A DNA stretch of 64,000 nucleotides from Corynebacterium guangdongense (GTDB lineage: Bacteria; Actinomycetota; Actinomycetes; Mycobacteriales; Mycobacteriaceae), in assembly GCF_030408915.1 (NCBI RefSeq), contig NZ_CP047654.1, positions 2,108,001-2,172,000 of the forward strand, given 5' to 3'. The notes below the pieces were generated by a model. The model was not told the origin of the DNA and did not search any database. It was given only the letters and a program-made list of their open reading frames with translations. Shown here piece by piece: positions 54,669 to 63,459 of the stretch (within the stretch, counting starts at the first letter, position 1; every line of letters starts with the position of its first letter). The translations under genes were made by a program, and so were the position numbers.

Positions 54669-55682
54669 CTACCGCGCCTTCGGGGAAACGAAGAGATACT
54701 CCTGGACCTTGTTCTTCTTCGTGGCGGTGCGCGTCGAGAAGCTGTAACGGTGGTCGATCTCGATGAGCTCGGCCCCGCGCCCGGCGTCGGCGAACAGACC
54801 GAGGATCGTGTCCTTGTCCGGCAGCGAGTTCGAGGAGTAGCTGAGCATGAGATCGTGGTCGCGCAGGTCCGTGAACAGTCGCCCGAGCGCGTCGGTGGCG
54901 CCGGCGAGCGTCGAAAAGGGCGTCGGGTAATTGGCGAACTTCTTGGTCTTGGTGTGTTCCTGGATCTCCACACCCTCCCAGCCGCGGGCGACGCCCTCGA
55001 CGAAGTGGTAGCGGCGCACGTAGTGGTTGTCGCTGGCCGGCGACCAGTACGGCGGATCCAGGTAGACGAAGGCGCCCGCGGGCACGGCCAGGTTCCGGAA
55101 GTCACCGTGCCGGGACTCGCAGGCGCGGCCGTTGTCGAAGACGGCGGCGTTGATCTTGGCCACCTGCTCCGCGAAATGCGCCGCGATCGACATCTGCAGG
55201 TCACGGCGTCCGTCGTCGTAGCGCAGGCCGGTGTAGGTGAAGATGCCGCGCGGGCGCTTCTTCAGGCAGGCGCGCACCAGCGCCGCCGTGGCGATCGCCT
55301 GCTCGTACCCGTCGAGGTGCGAGATCGCGTCGCGCAGCCGGTCGATGGCCAGGGCATCGGCCGCGGTGTAGTAGAGGTCGGTGTAGGTCTCCTGCACGAA
55401 GCGGTCCCCCTGCCCCTCGTGCGCGAGCAGCGCGTCGACGCCGCCGAGCACCACCGTCGAGTTTTCCACCATGGCCCTGGTGAACACCGCCGAGAACGCC
55501 AGCTGGTCGTTGGCCACCACCCGGTAACCCGCCGTCTTCGCCGCGTGCGCGACGACGCCGGAACCGGAGAAGACGTCGACGAAGGTCTCCGCCCCGAAGC
55601 GGGCCGCGTGCCCGAGAATGACGCCGGTCAGCTTCTCCTTGGAACCCATGAAGCGGGTCTCCGGGTAAGGGTGCGGTGTCAC
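54669..55682 (-). CDS. D12-class adenine-N6 DNA methyltransferase (second of two)
   Basis: SAM-dependent methyltransferase of 337 aa. The N-terminal TRFMGSKEKL replaces the usual KWxGGK, motif I is FVDVFSGSGVVAHAAK, and the catalytic motif IV is VYLDPPYWSPASDNHYVRRYHF. It begins with GTG, overlapping the stop of the other methyltransferase by four bases (GTGA), so both are produced together. Paired D12 enzymes usually modify the two strands of an asymmetric site in type IIS systems. No endonuclease gene lies on either side. Confidence 0.88.
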   Translation of the reverse strand: MTPHPYPETRFMGSKEKLTGVILGHAARFGAETFVDVFSGSGVVAHAAKTAGYRVVANDQLAFSAVFTRAMVENSTVVLGGVDALLAHEGQGDRFVQETYTDLYYTAADALAIDRLRDAISHLDGYEQAIATAALVRACLKKRPRGIFTYTGLRYDDGRRDLQMSIAAHFAEQVAKINAAVFDNGRACESRHGDFRNLAVPAGAFVYLDPPYWSPASDNHYVRRYHFVEGVARGWEGVEIQEHTKTKKFANYPTPFSTLAGATDALGRLFTDLRDHDLMLSYSSNSLPDKDTILGLFADAGRGAELIEIDHRYSFSTRTATKKNKVQEYLFVSPKAR

Positions 55683-56461
55683 TGCCCGCCCACCAGAATC
55701 ACTTCGAGGCCGCTTCCCCGGTTCATCGCCCGGCGAACCGCGACCTCCCGGACCGCGAACCCCTCGTAGAGCTCGCGCACCCGCGCGTGGTCGCTGTTGG
55801 AGGCGACCACCAGGCACCCCCGATCAACCAGGGTGCGGGCGAGCTTCGCGACGCGCACCTGATCGGCGTCCCCGAACTGCGCCGGGGTGTAGCGGGTGAA
55901 GTCCGAATACTCCGAGACGGGGACGTAGGGCGGATCGAGGTAGACCTGATCGCCCTCGCGCGCGTGCTCGAGGGCGAACTCCTCGACGTCCCGGTTCTCC
56001 AAGGTCACTGCCTGCAGAACCTCGGCGGCCCGGCGGAGGGTGTCGAGGGTGGGCAGGCTGGGTCTGCGGTAACCGCCGAAAGGCACGTTGAACTCGTTCC
56101 TCCTGTTGACGCGGTAAAGACCGTTGAAGCAGGTCTTGTTGAGGAAGATCAACCGCGCCGCCGCCTCGACCTCGTTCAGATCCCCGGGCTGGACCGCCCG
56201 CAGCCGGAGGAAGTACTCCTTCTCGTTGCGGTGGCGGCTCAACGCCTCGAAGACCTCCTCCGGCCGGTCCCGGACCGCCGTGTAGGTGCGGATCAGATCG
56301 GTGTTGGAGTCGTTGGCCACCGCCTCGCCCGGCTCCAGCGCAAAGAGCAGCGCCGCCCCACCGAGGAAGGGCTCCAGGTAACGCCGGGCCGGATCGAAAA
56401 GCGGCAGCAGCTCAGGGAGCAACTGCCGCTTACCTCCGGCCCACTTGAGGATGGGGTCCAC
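55679..56461 (-). CDS. Dam-like D12-class adenine-N6 DNA methyltransferase (first of two)
   Basis: Methyltransferase of 260 aa. The Dam-family N-terminus is DPILKWAGGKRQLLPEL, motif I is YLEPFLGGAALLF, the target-recognition region includes LNKTCFNGLYRVNRRNEFNVP, and motif IV is QVYLDPPYVP. GTG 56461 gives the natural family start; longer in-frame starts would run into lepA. It lies 16 bases after the lepA stop, with possible readthrough from lepA. The Dam-like recognition part hints at a GATC-like or partly related target, but this cannot be read from sequence. Confidence 0.9.
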   Translation of the reverse strand: MDPILKWAGGKRQLLPELLPLFDPARRYLEPFLGGAALLFALEPGEAVANDSNTDLIRTYTAVRDRPEEVFEALSRHRNEKEYFLRLRAVQPGDLNEVEAAARLIFLNKTCFNGLYRVNRRNEFNVPFGGYRRPSLPTLDTLRRAAEVLQAVTLENRDVEEFALEHAREGDQVYLDPPYVPVSEYSDFTRYTPAQFGDADQVRVAKLARTLVDRGCLVVASNSDHARVRELYEGFAVREVAVRRAMNRGSGLEVILVGGQ

Positions 56462-56477
56462 TGCCCTACACTTCGCC

Positions 56478-58325
56478 CTATTCCTCGTCGGTGGACAGCG
56501 CTGCGACGAACGCCTCCTGCGGCACCTCGACCGAGCCAATGTTCTTCATGCGCTTCTTGCCGGCCTTCTGCTTCTCCAGCAGCTTGCGCTTACGGGAGAC
56601 GTCGCCGCCGTAGCACTTGGCCAGAACGTCCTTGCGCAGGGCGCGGATGTTCTCGCGGGCGATGATCTTCGCGCCGACGGCCGCCTGGATCGGGATTTCG
56701 AACTGCTGGCGCGGGATGAGCTCGCGCAGCTTCTTCGTCATCTTCAGGCCGTAGTAGCGGGCGTCGTCCTTGTGGACGATGGCGCTGAAGGCGTCGACCG
56801 GCTCACCCTGCAGCAGGATGTCGACCTTGACCAGATCCGCCTCCTGCTCGCCGGCCTCCTCGTAGTTGAGGGAGGCGTAGCCCTTGGTGCGGGACTTGAG
56901 CATGTCGAAGAAGTCGAAGATGATCTCGCCCAGCGGCATGACGTAGCGCAGCTCGACGCGATCCTCGGACAGGTAGTCCATGTTCTTCATGGTGCCGCGC
57001 TTGTTCTGGCACAGCTCCATCGTCGAGCCGACGTACTCGGTGGGGACAATGATCGTCATGTTGACGATCGGCTCGTAGGTGGCCTGCAGCTTGCCGCCCG
57101 GCCACTCGGAGGGGTTGTGCACGCGGACCTCGGAACCGTCCTCGGCGATGACGCGGTAGTCCACGCTCGGCGCGGTGGAGATGAGGTCCAGGTCGAACTC
57201 GCGCTCCAGTCGGTCGCGGGTGATCTCCATGTGCAGCAGGCCCAGGAAGCCGCAGCGGAAACCGAAGCCCAGGGCCACGGAGGTCTCCGGCTCGAAGGAG
57301 AGGGAGGCGTCGTTGAGCTGGAGCTTGTCCAGCGCCTCGCGCAGATCCGGGAACTCGGCCTGGGAGACCGGGAACAGGCCCGAGTAGACCATCGGCTTCG
57401 GCTCGCGGTAGCCCTCGAGCGACTTCTCGGCGCCCTTGTTGGCCCAGGTGATGGTGTCGCCGACCTTGGTCTCACGGACGTCCTTGACGCCGGTGATGAT
57501 GTAGCCGACCTCGCCCGGGCCCAGGCCCTTGCAGGGCTTGGCCGTCGGCGAGACGATGCCGATCTCATGGATTTCCAGGTTGGTGCCCGTGGCCATCAGC
57601 TTGACCTTCTGGTTCGGCAGCAGCCTGCCGTCGACCATGCGGATGTAGGTGACCACGCCACGGTAGGTGTCGTAGACGGAGTCGAAGATCATCGCGCGCG
57701 CCGGGGCATCGAGGTCGTACTCGCTGGTCGGGGCCGGGATGACTTCGCAGATGCGGTCGAGCAGCGCCGCGACGCCCTCGCCGGTTTTGCCGGAGACGCG
57801 CAGCACCTCGTCCGGGTCGACGCCGATGATGTCGGCGATCTCCTTGCCGTACTTGTCCGGGTCGGCGGCCGGCAGGTCGATCTTGTTGAGGACCGGGATG
57901 ATCTCGAGGTCGTTCTCCATCGCCAGGTAGAGGTTGGCCAGCGTCTGCGCCTCGATGCCCTGGGCGGCGTCGACGAGTAGGATGGCGCCCTCGCAGGCCT
58001 CCATCGCGCGGGAGACCTCGTAGGTGAAGTCGACGTGGCCCGGCGTGTCGATCATCTGCAGGACGATCTCCTCGCCGGCCATCTCACCGGAGCGGACGGT
58101 CCACGGCAGGCGGACGTTCTGGGCCTTGATGGTGATGCCGCGCTCGCGCTCGATGTCCATGTTGTCGAGGTACTGGTCACGCATGTCGCGTTCGGCGACG
58201 ACCGAGGACAGCTGCAGGATGCGGTCCGCCAGGGTGGACTTGCCGTGGTCGATGTGCGCGATGATGCAGAAGTTACGGATCTTGGTGGGATCCGTGAAGG
58301 TCTGCTCAGCAAAATTTTTCGCCAT
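56478..58325 (-). CDS. lepA: Elongation factor 4 (LepA), back-translocase GTPase
   Basis: Ribosome-bound GTPase of 615 aa, full length. G1 is [16 protein letters not shown]3 is DTPGHVDF and G4 is LNKIDLP. The LepA-specific C-terminal domain is present with [18 protein letters not shown] near the end. ATG 58325 has AAGGACC upstream. It is divergent from a PemK-like gene and forms the conserved core with holA, comEC and rpsT. Confidence 0.98.
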   Translation of the reverse strand: MAKNFAEQTFTDPTKIRNFCIIAHIDHGKSTLADRILQLSSVVAERDMRDQYLDNMDIERERGITIKAQNVRLPWTVRSGEMAGEEIVLQMIDTPGHVDFTYEVSRAMEACEGAILLVDAAQGIEAQTLANLYLAMENDLEIIPVLNKIDLPAADPDKYGKEIADIIGVDPDEVLRVSGKTGEGVAALLDRICEVIPAPTSEYDLDAPARAMIFDSVYDTYRGVVTYIRMVDGRLLPNQKVKLMATGTNLEIHEIGIVSPTAKPCKGLGPGEVGYIITGVKDVRETKVGDTITWANKGAEKSLEGYREPKPMVYSGLFPVSQAEFPDLREALDKLQLNDASLSFEPETSVALGFGFRCGFLGLLHMEITRDRLEREFDLDLISTAPSVDYRVIAEDGSEVRVHNPSEWPGGKLQATYEPIVNMTIIVPTEYVGSTMELCQNKRGTMKNMDYLSEDRVELRYVMPLGEIIFDFFDMLKSRTKGYASLNYEEAGEQEADLVKVDILLQGEPVDAFSAIVHKDDARYYGLKMTKKLRELIPRQQFEIPIQAAVGAKIIARENIRALRKDVLAKCYGGDVSRKRKLLEKQKAGKKRMKNIGSVEVPQEAFVAALSTDEE

Positions 58326-58458
58326 GGAGTGGTCCTTGGTTTCCTTCCCTAGACGTGAATCATTCCCACCTTACAGTGGGCATCCCACTTTATTTAAGCC
58401 GTGCACGCGTTATGCTGACACTCAAGGATTTATTTTTCGTTCGCTAAGGACAGGTTCG

Positions 58459-59103
58459 ATGGGTTTCGGCGCAGACCGCACCAGCCGCGAGGAGGACTCC
58501 TCAGCGCAATCCCGCGGTCAGACGCGGCGGAGCCGGCGCCAGCGCCGGGCCGAACGCAAGCACACGCTGCACGGGGCGAAACTCACCGCCCTCGACGAGG
58601 GCCTGGCCACACTGCGCCAACGCCTGGGTTTCACCGACAAGAACCACTCCTCCCCCGTCGAGGAAAAGTCCGACTCCCGTCGCCGCCCACATCGCACGGC
58701 CGCCCCGCTGCGCGTCTCCCTGACCCGGGAGCACCCGCGCGTCATCTTCTACACCCCCGACGTCGACGGCCAGGCCGACCCCGGTGAAGTCGTCTGGTTC
58801 TGGGCGCCCGGCGACGACCCGGCGGATCCTCCCCAGGAACGCGCCATGCTCGTGGTTGGCCGCAGCCGCTCCCGCGACGTCCTCGGCCTGCTCATCTCCC
58901 CCAACGAGCAGCACGCCGACGACGAGGACTGGATGGAGGTCGGGGTCGGCTACTGGGACAACGCCGGCCGGCCCTCCTGGATCCGCCTCGACCACATCAT
59001 CGAGGTCCCGGAAAGCGCCCTGCGACGCGAGGGCGCACTCTTCCCGCGCGGCCGCTTCGAGCGCATCGCCTCCGCTCTACGCACGCGCTTCGGCTGGGCG
59101 TGA
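58459..59103 (+). CDS. PemK/MazF-like protein between lepA and rpsT
   Basis: Protein of 214 aa. A basic N-terminal 80 residues (SRGQTRRSRRQRRAERKH) precedes a PemK-like barrel with RVIFYTPDVDGQADPGEVVWFW, RAMLVVGRSRSRDVLGLLISP, and a C-terminal PSWIRLDHIIEVP. Classical MazF toxins are about 110 residues and sit behind an antitoxin; here none is adjacent and the fold is extended. Corynebacteria often hold such a gene at this position, so it may be a housekeeping RNA-binding protein. ATG 58459 with AAGGACAGG upstream. Confidence 0.8.
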   Translation: MGFGADRTSREEDSSAQSRGQTRRSRRQRRAERKHTLHGAKLTALDEGLATLRQRLGFTDKNHSSPVEEKSDSRRRPHRTAAPLRVSLTREHPRVIFYTPDVDGQADPGEVVWFWAPGDDPADPPQERAMLVVGRSRSRDVLGLLISPNEQHADDEDWMEVGVGYWDNAGRPSWIRLDHIIEVPESALRREGALFPRGRFERIASALRTRFGWA

Positions 59104-59277
59104 TTTTGGACCGCCCCATCCCCGCTGGTACCGTTCATCAAGTTATCCACCATCCGGGAGCACCGGTCAGGGCGGGCAGGACCTTGGGTCCGCTTCTTTC
59201 GATCGGCGCAGGCACGTGAACGGGTGGCACGGGAAACAGCATCGACATTCACGATCTATTCCAAGAGGTAGACCATC

Positions 59278-59541
59278 ATGGCAAACATCAAGCAGCAGAA
59301 GAAGCGCATTCTCACCAACGAGAAGGCCCGTCAGCGCAACCAGGCCATCCGCTCCGCGGTCCGCACCGAGATCCGCAAGGTCCGTGAGGCCATCGCCGCC
59401 GGCGACAAGGCCACCGCCGAGGAGAAGCTGCGTTCCGCGTCCCGCGCGCTGGACAAGGCAGTCACCAAGGGTGTCTTCCACCGCAACAACGCCGCCAACA
59501 AGAAGTCCGCGATGGCTCAGGCTGTCAACAAGCTGGGCTAA
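59278..59541 (+). CDS. rpsT: 30S ribosomal protein S20
   Basis: Small basic protein of 87 aa that binds 16S rRNA. The start [20 protein letters not shown] is typical, and the rest is a three-helix bundle rich in Lys, Arg and Ala. AAGAGGTAG precedes ATG 59278. The 174-bp upstream gap contains a TACCGT box (about 59127) and nothing else I can name. A terminator follows. Confidence 0.98.
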   Translation: MANIKQQKKRILTNEKARQRNQAIRSAVRTEIRKVREAIAAGDKATAEEKLRSASRALDKAVTKGVFHRNNAANKKSAMAQAVNKLG

Positions 59542-59561
59542 TTGTCCGTAGCTTCCCGATC

Positions 59562-59591
59562 AACCTCCCCTCCCTCGCGGGTCGGGAGGTT
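59562..59591 (+). terminator. Intrinsic terminator of rpsT
   Basis: AACCTCCC (59562-59569) pairs with GGGAGGTT (59584-59591), followed by TTTTC. This is a hairpin plus T-run 21 bases after the stop codon. Confidence 0.85.
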
Positions 59592-59628
59592 TTTCTGTTG
59601 CCCGGGGCCGCAGATCCCGGCGGCGGGG

Positions 59629-59724
59629 GCCAAACCCCAGGGTGAGAAACCCAGGGTGAGTCGTTTTCCGCCGGTAAAACCCAGGGTCAGCACTGACCCG
59701 GGGTTTCTCACCCTGGGGTTTGGC
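59629..59724. repeat. Long hairpin: 24-bp perfect inverted repeat with an inner hairpin
   Basis: Arms 59629-59652 and 59701-59724 are perfect reverse complements, each containing CCAAACCCCAGGGTGAG or its complement. The 48-base loop holds further copies of CCCAGGGTGAG/CCCAGGGTCAG and a small hairpin GGGTCAG-CA-CTGACCC. It lies between rpsT and the convergent exporter gene. The reverse complement shares CTGACCC, GGNTT and CGGAAAACG, in the same order, with the hairpin at 4649-4715. Confidence 0.85.
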
Positions 59725-59763
59725 GAAACACGGACCGCGGGCACCACGGCACCGCGGCACCAG

Positions 59764-60411
59764 CTACCCGAGCACGTCGGCCACCCCCCGGACGATGAGC
59801 ACCGCGCCGGCTGCCAGGAAGAAGACTCCGGCCCCGATGTCGATGTAGGCGCTGGCGCGCAGCAGCCGACGCCGGACCGTCTTCGTCGAGACGACCAGCG
59901 CAATGAGCAGCTGCAGCGCCAGCGAGGACCAGGACAGCGCCAGGATGGCCACCACCGCGGTCCCCACCGAGGGTGAGGGCGGCAGCAGCGGGGCGATGAG
60001 CGCGGCCAGGAATAGAACGATCTTCGGGTTCGACAGGTTCGTGGTCAGCCCCAGGCGGAAGGAGCGGCCCACCGGCCCCAGGCCCCCCTCGGCGTCCTCG
60101 ATGTCGGCCGGCGGGTACTTTCGGGTCACCAACCCGCCGCGCAGCATGCCGTAGCCCAGCCACAGCAGCCAGCCGCCGCCCAGGATCTGGACCACCCCGA
60201 GGACGCCGGGGAAGGCGGTCAACAGCGCCGCCGCGCCCAGGACGGTGAGGGTGCACCAGAACAGGACGCCGACCTGGATGCCGAGGGTGACGGCGACGGC
60301 GTGCCGACGCGAGCGGGTCGCCGTCCGGAGGATCAGAACGATGTCGGGACCCGGTGAGGCGACCCCGACGAGGTTGAGCAGGATCAGCCCAACCAGGTCA
60401 GCCGGGCTCAC
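59764..60411 (-). CDS. LysE/RhtB-family amino acid exporter
   Basis: Six-helix exporter of 215 aa. The family signature GVASPGPDIVLILR is at residues 15-28, followed by GIQVGVLFW and the NLSNPKIVLFLAALIAP block seen in LysE/RhtB proteins. It overlaps the ankyrin gene by four bases and is transcribed after it. Probable substrates are amino acids or related metabolites; no regulator of LysG type is adjacent. Confidence 0.9.
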   Translation of the reverse strand: MSPADLVGLILLNLVGVASPGPDIVLILRTATRSRRHAVAVTLGIQVGVLFWCTLTVLGAAALLTAFPGVLGVVQILGGGWLLWLGYGMLRGGLVTRKYPPADIEDAEGGLGPVGRSFRLGLTTNLSNPKIVLFLAALIAPLLPPSPSVGTAVVAILALSWSSLALQLLIALVVSTKTVRRRLLRASAYIDIGAGVFFLAAGAVLIVRGVADVLG

Positions 60412-60827
60412 TCCTGTCCGGCTGCCTTCGTGAGTCGCTCCAGGACGTCCTCACGGCCGAACATCCGGGCGGAGTCGATGGCGTTCGGGTGGCCGGCCAG
60501 CGGATCCGCGCCCGCCTCGAGCAGCACGTCGAGGACCTCGTCCTCCTTCTTGAACAGCACCCCGGCCAGCGGGGCCTGGCCGCGGCGGTTGGGGGCGTCG
60601 ACGTCGGCGCCCAGGTCGATCAGCGCCCGGACCAGTTCGGGGTGGCCGTTGTAGGCGGCGAGCATGAGGAAGGAGTTGCCCTCCTGGTTCTTCAGGTCGA
60701 CGTTGACGCCCTGCTTGACGTACTCGACCAGGTCGAGGTTGCCCTCCCGGGCCCAGGTGAACAGCTTGGTGACCAGTTCCTGCACGTCGGCGGGCAGTTC
60801 CTGCGGATTCTCGGTTGCTTCGCTCAT
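60408..60827 (-). CDS. Ankyrin-repeat protein (139 aa)
   Basis: Three ankyrin repeats are visible: EYVKQGVNVDLKNQEGNSFL, the HPELVRALIDLGADVDAPNR repeat and KEDEVLDVLLEAGADPLAGH. The acidic N-terminal 25 residues are non-repetitive. I choose ATG 60827, with TAGACT eight bases upstream suggesting a leaderless mRNA; GTG 60833 is an alternative. The protein is cytoplasmic and probably binds a partner. Coupling to an amino acid exporter gene by a four-base overlap is notable but unexplained. Confidence 0.85.
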   Translation of the reverse strand: MSEATENPQELPADVQELVTKLFTWAREGNLDLVEYVKQGVNVDLKNQEGNSFLMLAAYNGHPELVRALIDLGADVDAPNRRGQAPLAGVLFKKEDEVLDVLLEAGADPLAGHPNAIDSARMFGREDVLERLTKAAGQE

Positions 60828-60847
60828 GGGCACCTAGTCTAGACCCA

Positions 60848-61825
60848 CTAGCGCGCCAGCTCGCTGATACGTCGGACGGCGTCCTCGATGGCGAATTCCG
60901 GGGTGCCGCCGCCCTGGCCCTTGACGGCGGCGTCGAGTTCCGCGACGATCACCACCGCCTTGCTGACGGATTCACCGGACCACATGCGCGCCGAGCGGTG
61001 GGTCTTCTCCAGCAGCCACGGCGCCATGCCGAGCGTGCCGGCTAGGGAGCGGTCGACGCGCCGGGTGGAGTAGAGCCGGGCGATGCCGCTGACCTTGTTG
61101 GCCAGCGCCGCGGCCAGGGCGACGGGGCTGATGCCCAGCTGCAGGGCCCGCCGGGTCGACGCCAGCGCCTGCCCCGTCTTTCCTGCCACCGCCAGGTCGG
61201 CGATATCGAAGCCCGAAACTTCGGCAACGCCGGTGTAGTAGGCGCGCACGGTCGCCACGGTGATCTCGCCCGGGGCGTCGGCCACCAGCTGGGAGACGGC
61301 CGCCGCCAGCTCACGCAGGTCCGAGCCCACCGATTCGAGCAGCGCCTGAATCACGTCCGGGGTGGGACGGAGGCCGTAGGAGCGGAACTCGTTCATCACC
61401 CAGCCGGTGCGGTCGCCGGGCTTGAGCGGCGCGGCCTCGTGGACCTGGGCGATCTTTCTGAACTTGGCCACCATGGACTTGTTCCGTCCACCGCCGGAGT
61501 GCTCCATGATGAGGGTCATGCCGGGGCTGAGGTGGAGCGCGGCGTCGAGAAGCATGTCGGTGTTCTCCTTGCTCGCCTGGTCCACCGTGAGGACGACGAT
61601 GGCCCGGTCCTCCGCGAAGAGCGAGGGGCTGGTGGCCTCGAGGATTTCCGAGGCCGTGATCTCGCTGGAACGCAGGGTCGTCGTCTCGACGGTGGTGTCG
61701 CCGGGCAGCTCGTCGTTGATGGCGGCCAGGATCGAACGGCGGGTGCGCTCGGCGAGGAAGGTGTCGATGCCCTTCTTCTCGTCGCCGAGGATGAGGTGGA
61801 CGGGCGCTACAGGCATATGCGCCAT
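60848..61825 (-). CDS. holA: DNA polymerase III delta subunit
   Basis: Clamp-loader subunit that opens the beta clamp. The 325-aa protein has the AAA+-like N-terminal part (PVHLILGDEKKGIDTF, and EDRAIVVLTVDQASKENTDM) and the C-terminal collar with DLAVAGKTGQALASTRRALQLG. ATG 61825 has GGGAGG seven bases upstream. A competing start is ATG 61816: TAAGAT followed by seven bases precedes it, as in the leaderless genes here. It follows comEC with the stop codon only two bases away. Confidence 0.93.
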   Translation of the reverse strand: MAHMPVAPVHLILGDEKKGIDTFLAERTRRSILAAINDELPGDTTVETTTLRSSEITASEILEATSPSLFAEDRAIVVLTVDQASKENTDMLLDAALHLSPGMTLIMEHSGGGRNKSMVAKFRKIAQVHEAAPLKPGDRTGWVMNEFRSYGLRPTPDVIQALLESVGSDLRELAAAVSQLVADAPGEITVATVRAYYTGVAEVSGFDIADLAVAGKTGQALASTRRALQLGISPVALAAALANKVSGIARLYSTRRVDRSLAGTLGMAPWLLEKTHRSARMWSGESVSKAVVIVAELDAAVKGQGGGTPEFAIEDAVRRISELAR

Positions 61826-61826
61826 C

Positions 61827-63455
61827 TTAGAACCTCCCGTCTCCGGCCCGTTGGGTGCCGTCGACATGCACGGTGACCGGCCCGTCGCGGTTCGGAAAGA
61901 GCACGGGCATCCCCTCCCCGGTGACGGTCGGCCGCGTCGCGGGTGGGCCGGCCGGGTCGGTGACGATGATGACCTGGGTCCCGGGCGGTGCCCGGTCGAC
62001 CTCGTCCACGGTCGCCACGACAACGGTCTGCAGGTCCGTCGCCACCGGAGCCGCGGGCCCGTCGACGCTCACCAGCCCCAGCCCCGCCCCGAGGAGCAGC
62101 AGCAGCCCCCACCGCCGGGCGAGGATCGCCGCGATGAGCCAGCCGTAGACCAGCAGCACCGCCGCCGGGTGCGCGCTCACGGTGGCCAGCGGCAACCCGG
62201 CGCAGAACTCCGCGACCTGGTGGATCCACCAGGTCATCGGCGAAATCAGGTGCACCGCCAGGCCGCCCGCCGGTCCCGGCAGCAGGCACAGGGCGGTGGC
62301 GATCAGGCCCAGGATCGTGATCGGCGCGGTGAGCGGGGCGACCAGCACGTTCGCCAGCACCGACACCGTGGAGACCTCCCCGGCCATGAGCGCGATGATA
62401 GGCATGGTCACGACGTCGGCGGCGATCGCCACCGCCACCGCCCGCGCGAGGATGGCCGGCATCGGGGTGCGGCCCAGCGGCCCGGCCAGTACGGGGCTGA
62501 GCACGACGATGCCGGCGGTGGCCGCCGCCGAGAGCGCGAAGCCGTAGGAGACCGCCAGGTCGGAGTCGACGAGAAGGAGCACGATCACCGACAGCGCCAG
62601 CGCGTGGACGGGTTCCATCCGGGAGGAGTTCACCACCGCCGCCAGTCCCACCAGGCCGGTCACGGCGGCGCGCAGGACGCTGGGTTCGGTCCCCACCAGC
62701 AGCACGAATCCCACCAACGCCAGCGAGGCGGCGGCCGCCTGCTCCCGCGGCCCCAGGGCCAGCGCCCGGCACAGCAGGACCGCGGTGGTCGTGATCAGCG
62801 CGACGTTCGCCCCGGAGACCGCGCTGAGGTGGCTCAGGCCCGTGGCCACGTAGAGCTGCTCCGCGGCGGCGGACTGCAGCGTCGTGTCGCCGAGCACCAT
62901 GCCCGGGATGAGGCCGGCGTGCTCGCCGTCCAGCTCCCCGCGCACCGCGGCGCGCAGCCGTTCCCGGATGACGGCCGTGACCGCGCGGTAGCCCTCCGGC
63001 GGGCCGACCCCGGCGAGCGTGCCCTCCGCGACGACCGCCCCGACCCCGGGGCGGTCGCTGTCGGAGAGGGCGACGTCCACGGTCACCACCGCACCGGCGG
63101 CCACCGCCGGGTCCTCATCCAGAAACACCGGCAGCTCCCCCGGGTAGCCGGGCACCGCGAGGTTGAGCAGCCAGGCTCCGGTCACCGTCTGGGCGGGCTC
63201 CCCCACCACCCGGCCGGAGACCGCCCCGCCCAGGTCGGCCGCCGACGCCCGGGCCACGCGCACGGCCGCGACGAACACCGCCACCGCGGAGGCCCCGCCC
63301 GCCAGCGCGGCCTGGCCGGGTTGGCGCAGCAGCAGGCAGGTGGCCACCACCGCCAGCAGCACGACGCCGGTCAGCGGCAGCCGCCCGGTCACCAGGTACA
63401 CGGCCACGCCCGCCCACACCGTCAGCGCCGCCGGGACCAGCCGCAGCTCACTCAC
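61827..63455 (-). CDS. comEC: ComEC/Rec2-family DNA-uptake channel protein
   Basis: Polytopic membrane protein of 542 aa. The competence-domain signature is YVATGLSHLSAVSGANVALI, followed by GTEPSVLRAAVTGLVGLAAV and about ten further helices. The C-terminal metallo-beta-lactamase domain found in longer ComEC proteins is missing; the protein ends in a short, beta-rich soluble tail. GTG 63455 lies four bases after the comEA stop, so the two are co-transcribed. Competence is not established in most corynebacteria. Confidence 0.9.
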   Translation of the reverse strand: MSELRLVPAALTVWAGVAVYLVTGRLPLTGVVLLAVVATCLLLRQPGQAALAGGASAVAVFVAAVRVARASAADLGGAVSGRVVGEPAQTVTGAWLLNLAVPGYPGELPVFLDEDPAVAAGAVVTVDVALSDSDRPGVGAVVAEGTLAGVGPPEGYRAVTAVIRERLRAAVRGELDGEHAGLIPGMVLGDTTLQSAAAEQLYVATGLSHLSAVSGANVALITTTAVLLCRALALGPREQAAAASLALVGFVLLVGTEPSVLRAAVTGLVGLAAVVNSSRMEPVHALALSVIVLLLVDSDLAVSYGFALSAAATAGIVVLSPVLAGPLGRTPMPAILARAVAVAIAADVVTMPIIALMAGEVSTVSVLANVLVAPLTAPITILGLIATALCLLPGPAGGLAVHLISPMTWWIHQVAEFCAGLPLATVSAHPAAVLLVYGWLIAAILARRWGLLLLLGAGLGLVSVDGPAAPVATDLQTVVVATVDEVDRAPPGTQVIIVTDPAGPPATRPTVTGEGMPVLFPNRDGPVTVHVDGTQRAGDGRF

Positions 63456-63459
63456 TGGA

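Noticed and set aside
54669..56461. Complete restriction-modification system
   Set aside because: Both genes are methyltransferases; the flanks (lepA and a mycolyltransferase gene) leave no space for a nuclease.
58459..59103. MazEF/PemIK toxin-antitoxin locus
   Set aside because: No antitoxin-like frame lies next to the gene; the upstream neighbour is lepA on the other strand and the downstream one is rpsT.
59104..59277. tRNA or small RNA gene upstream of rpsT
   Set aside because: I could not form a cloverleaf or a convincing terminator-bounded RNA; only a promoter-like TACCGT box is visible.
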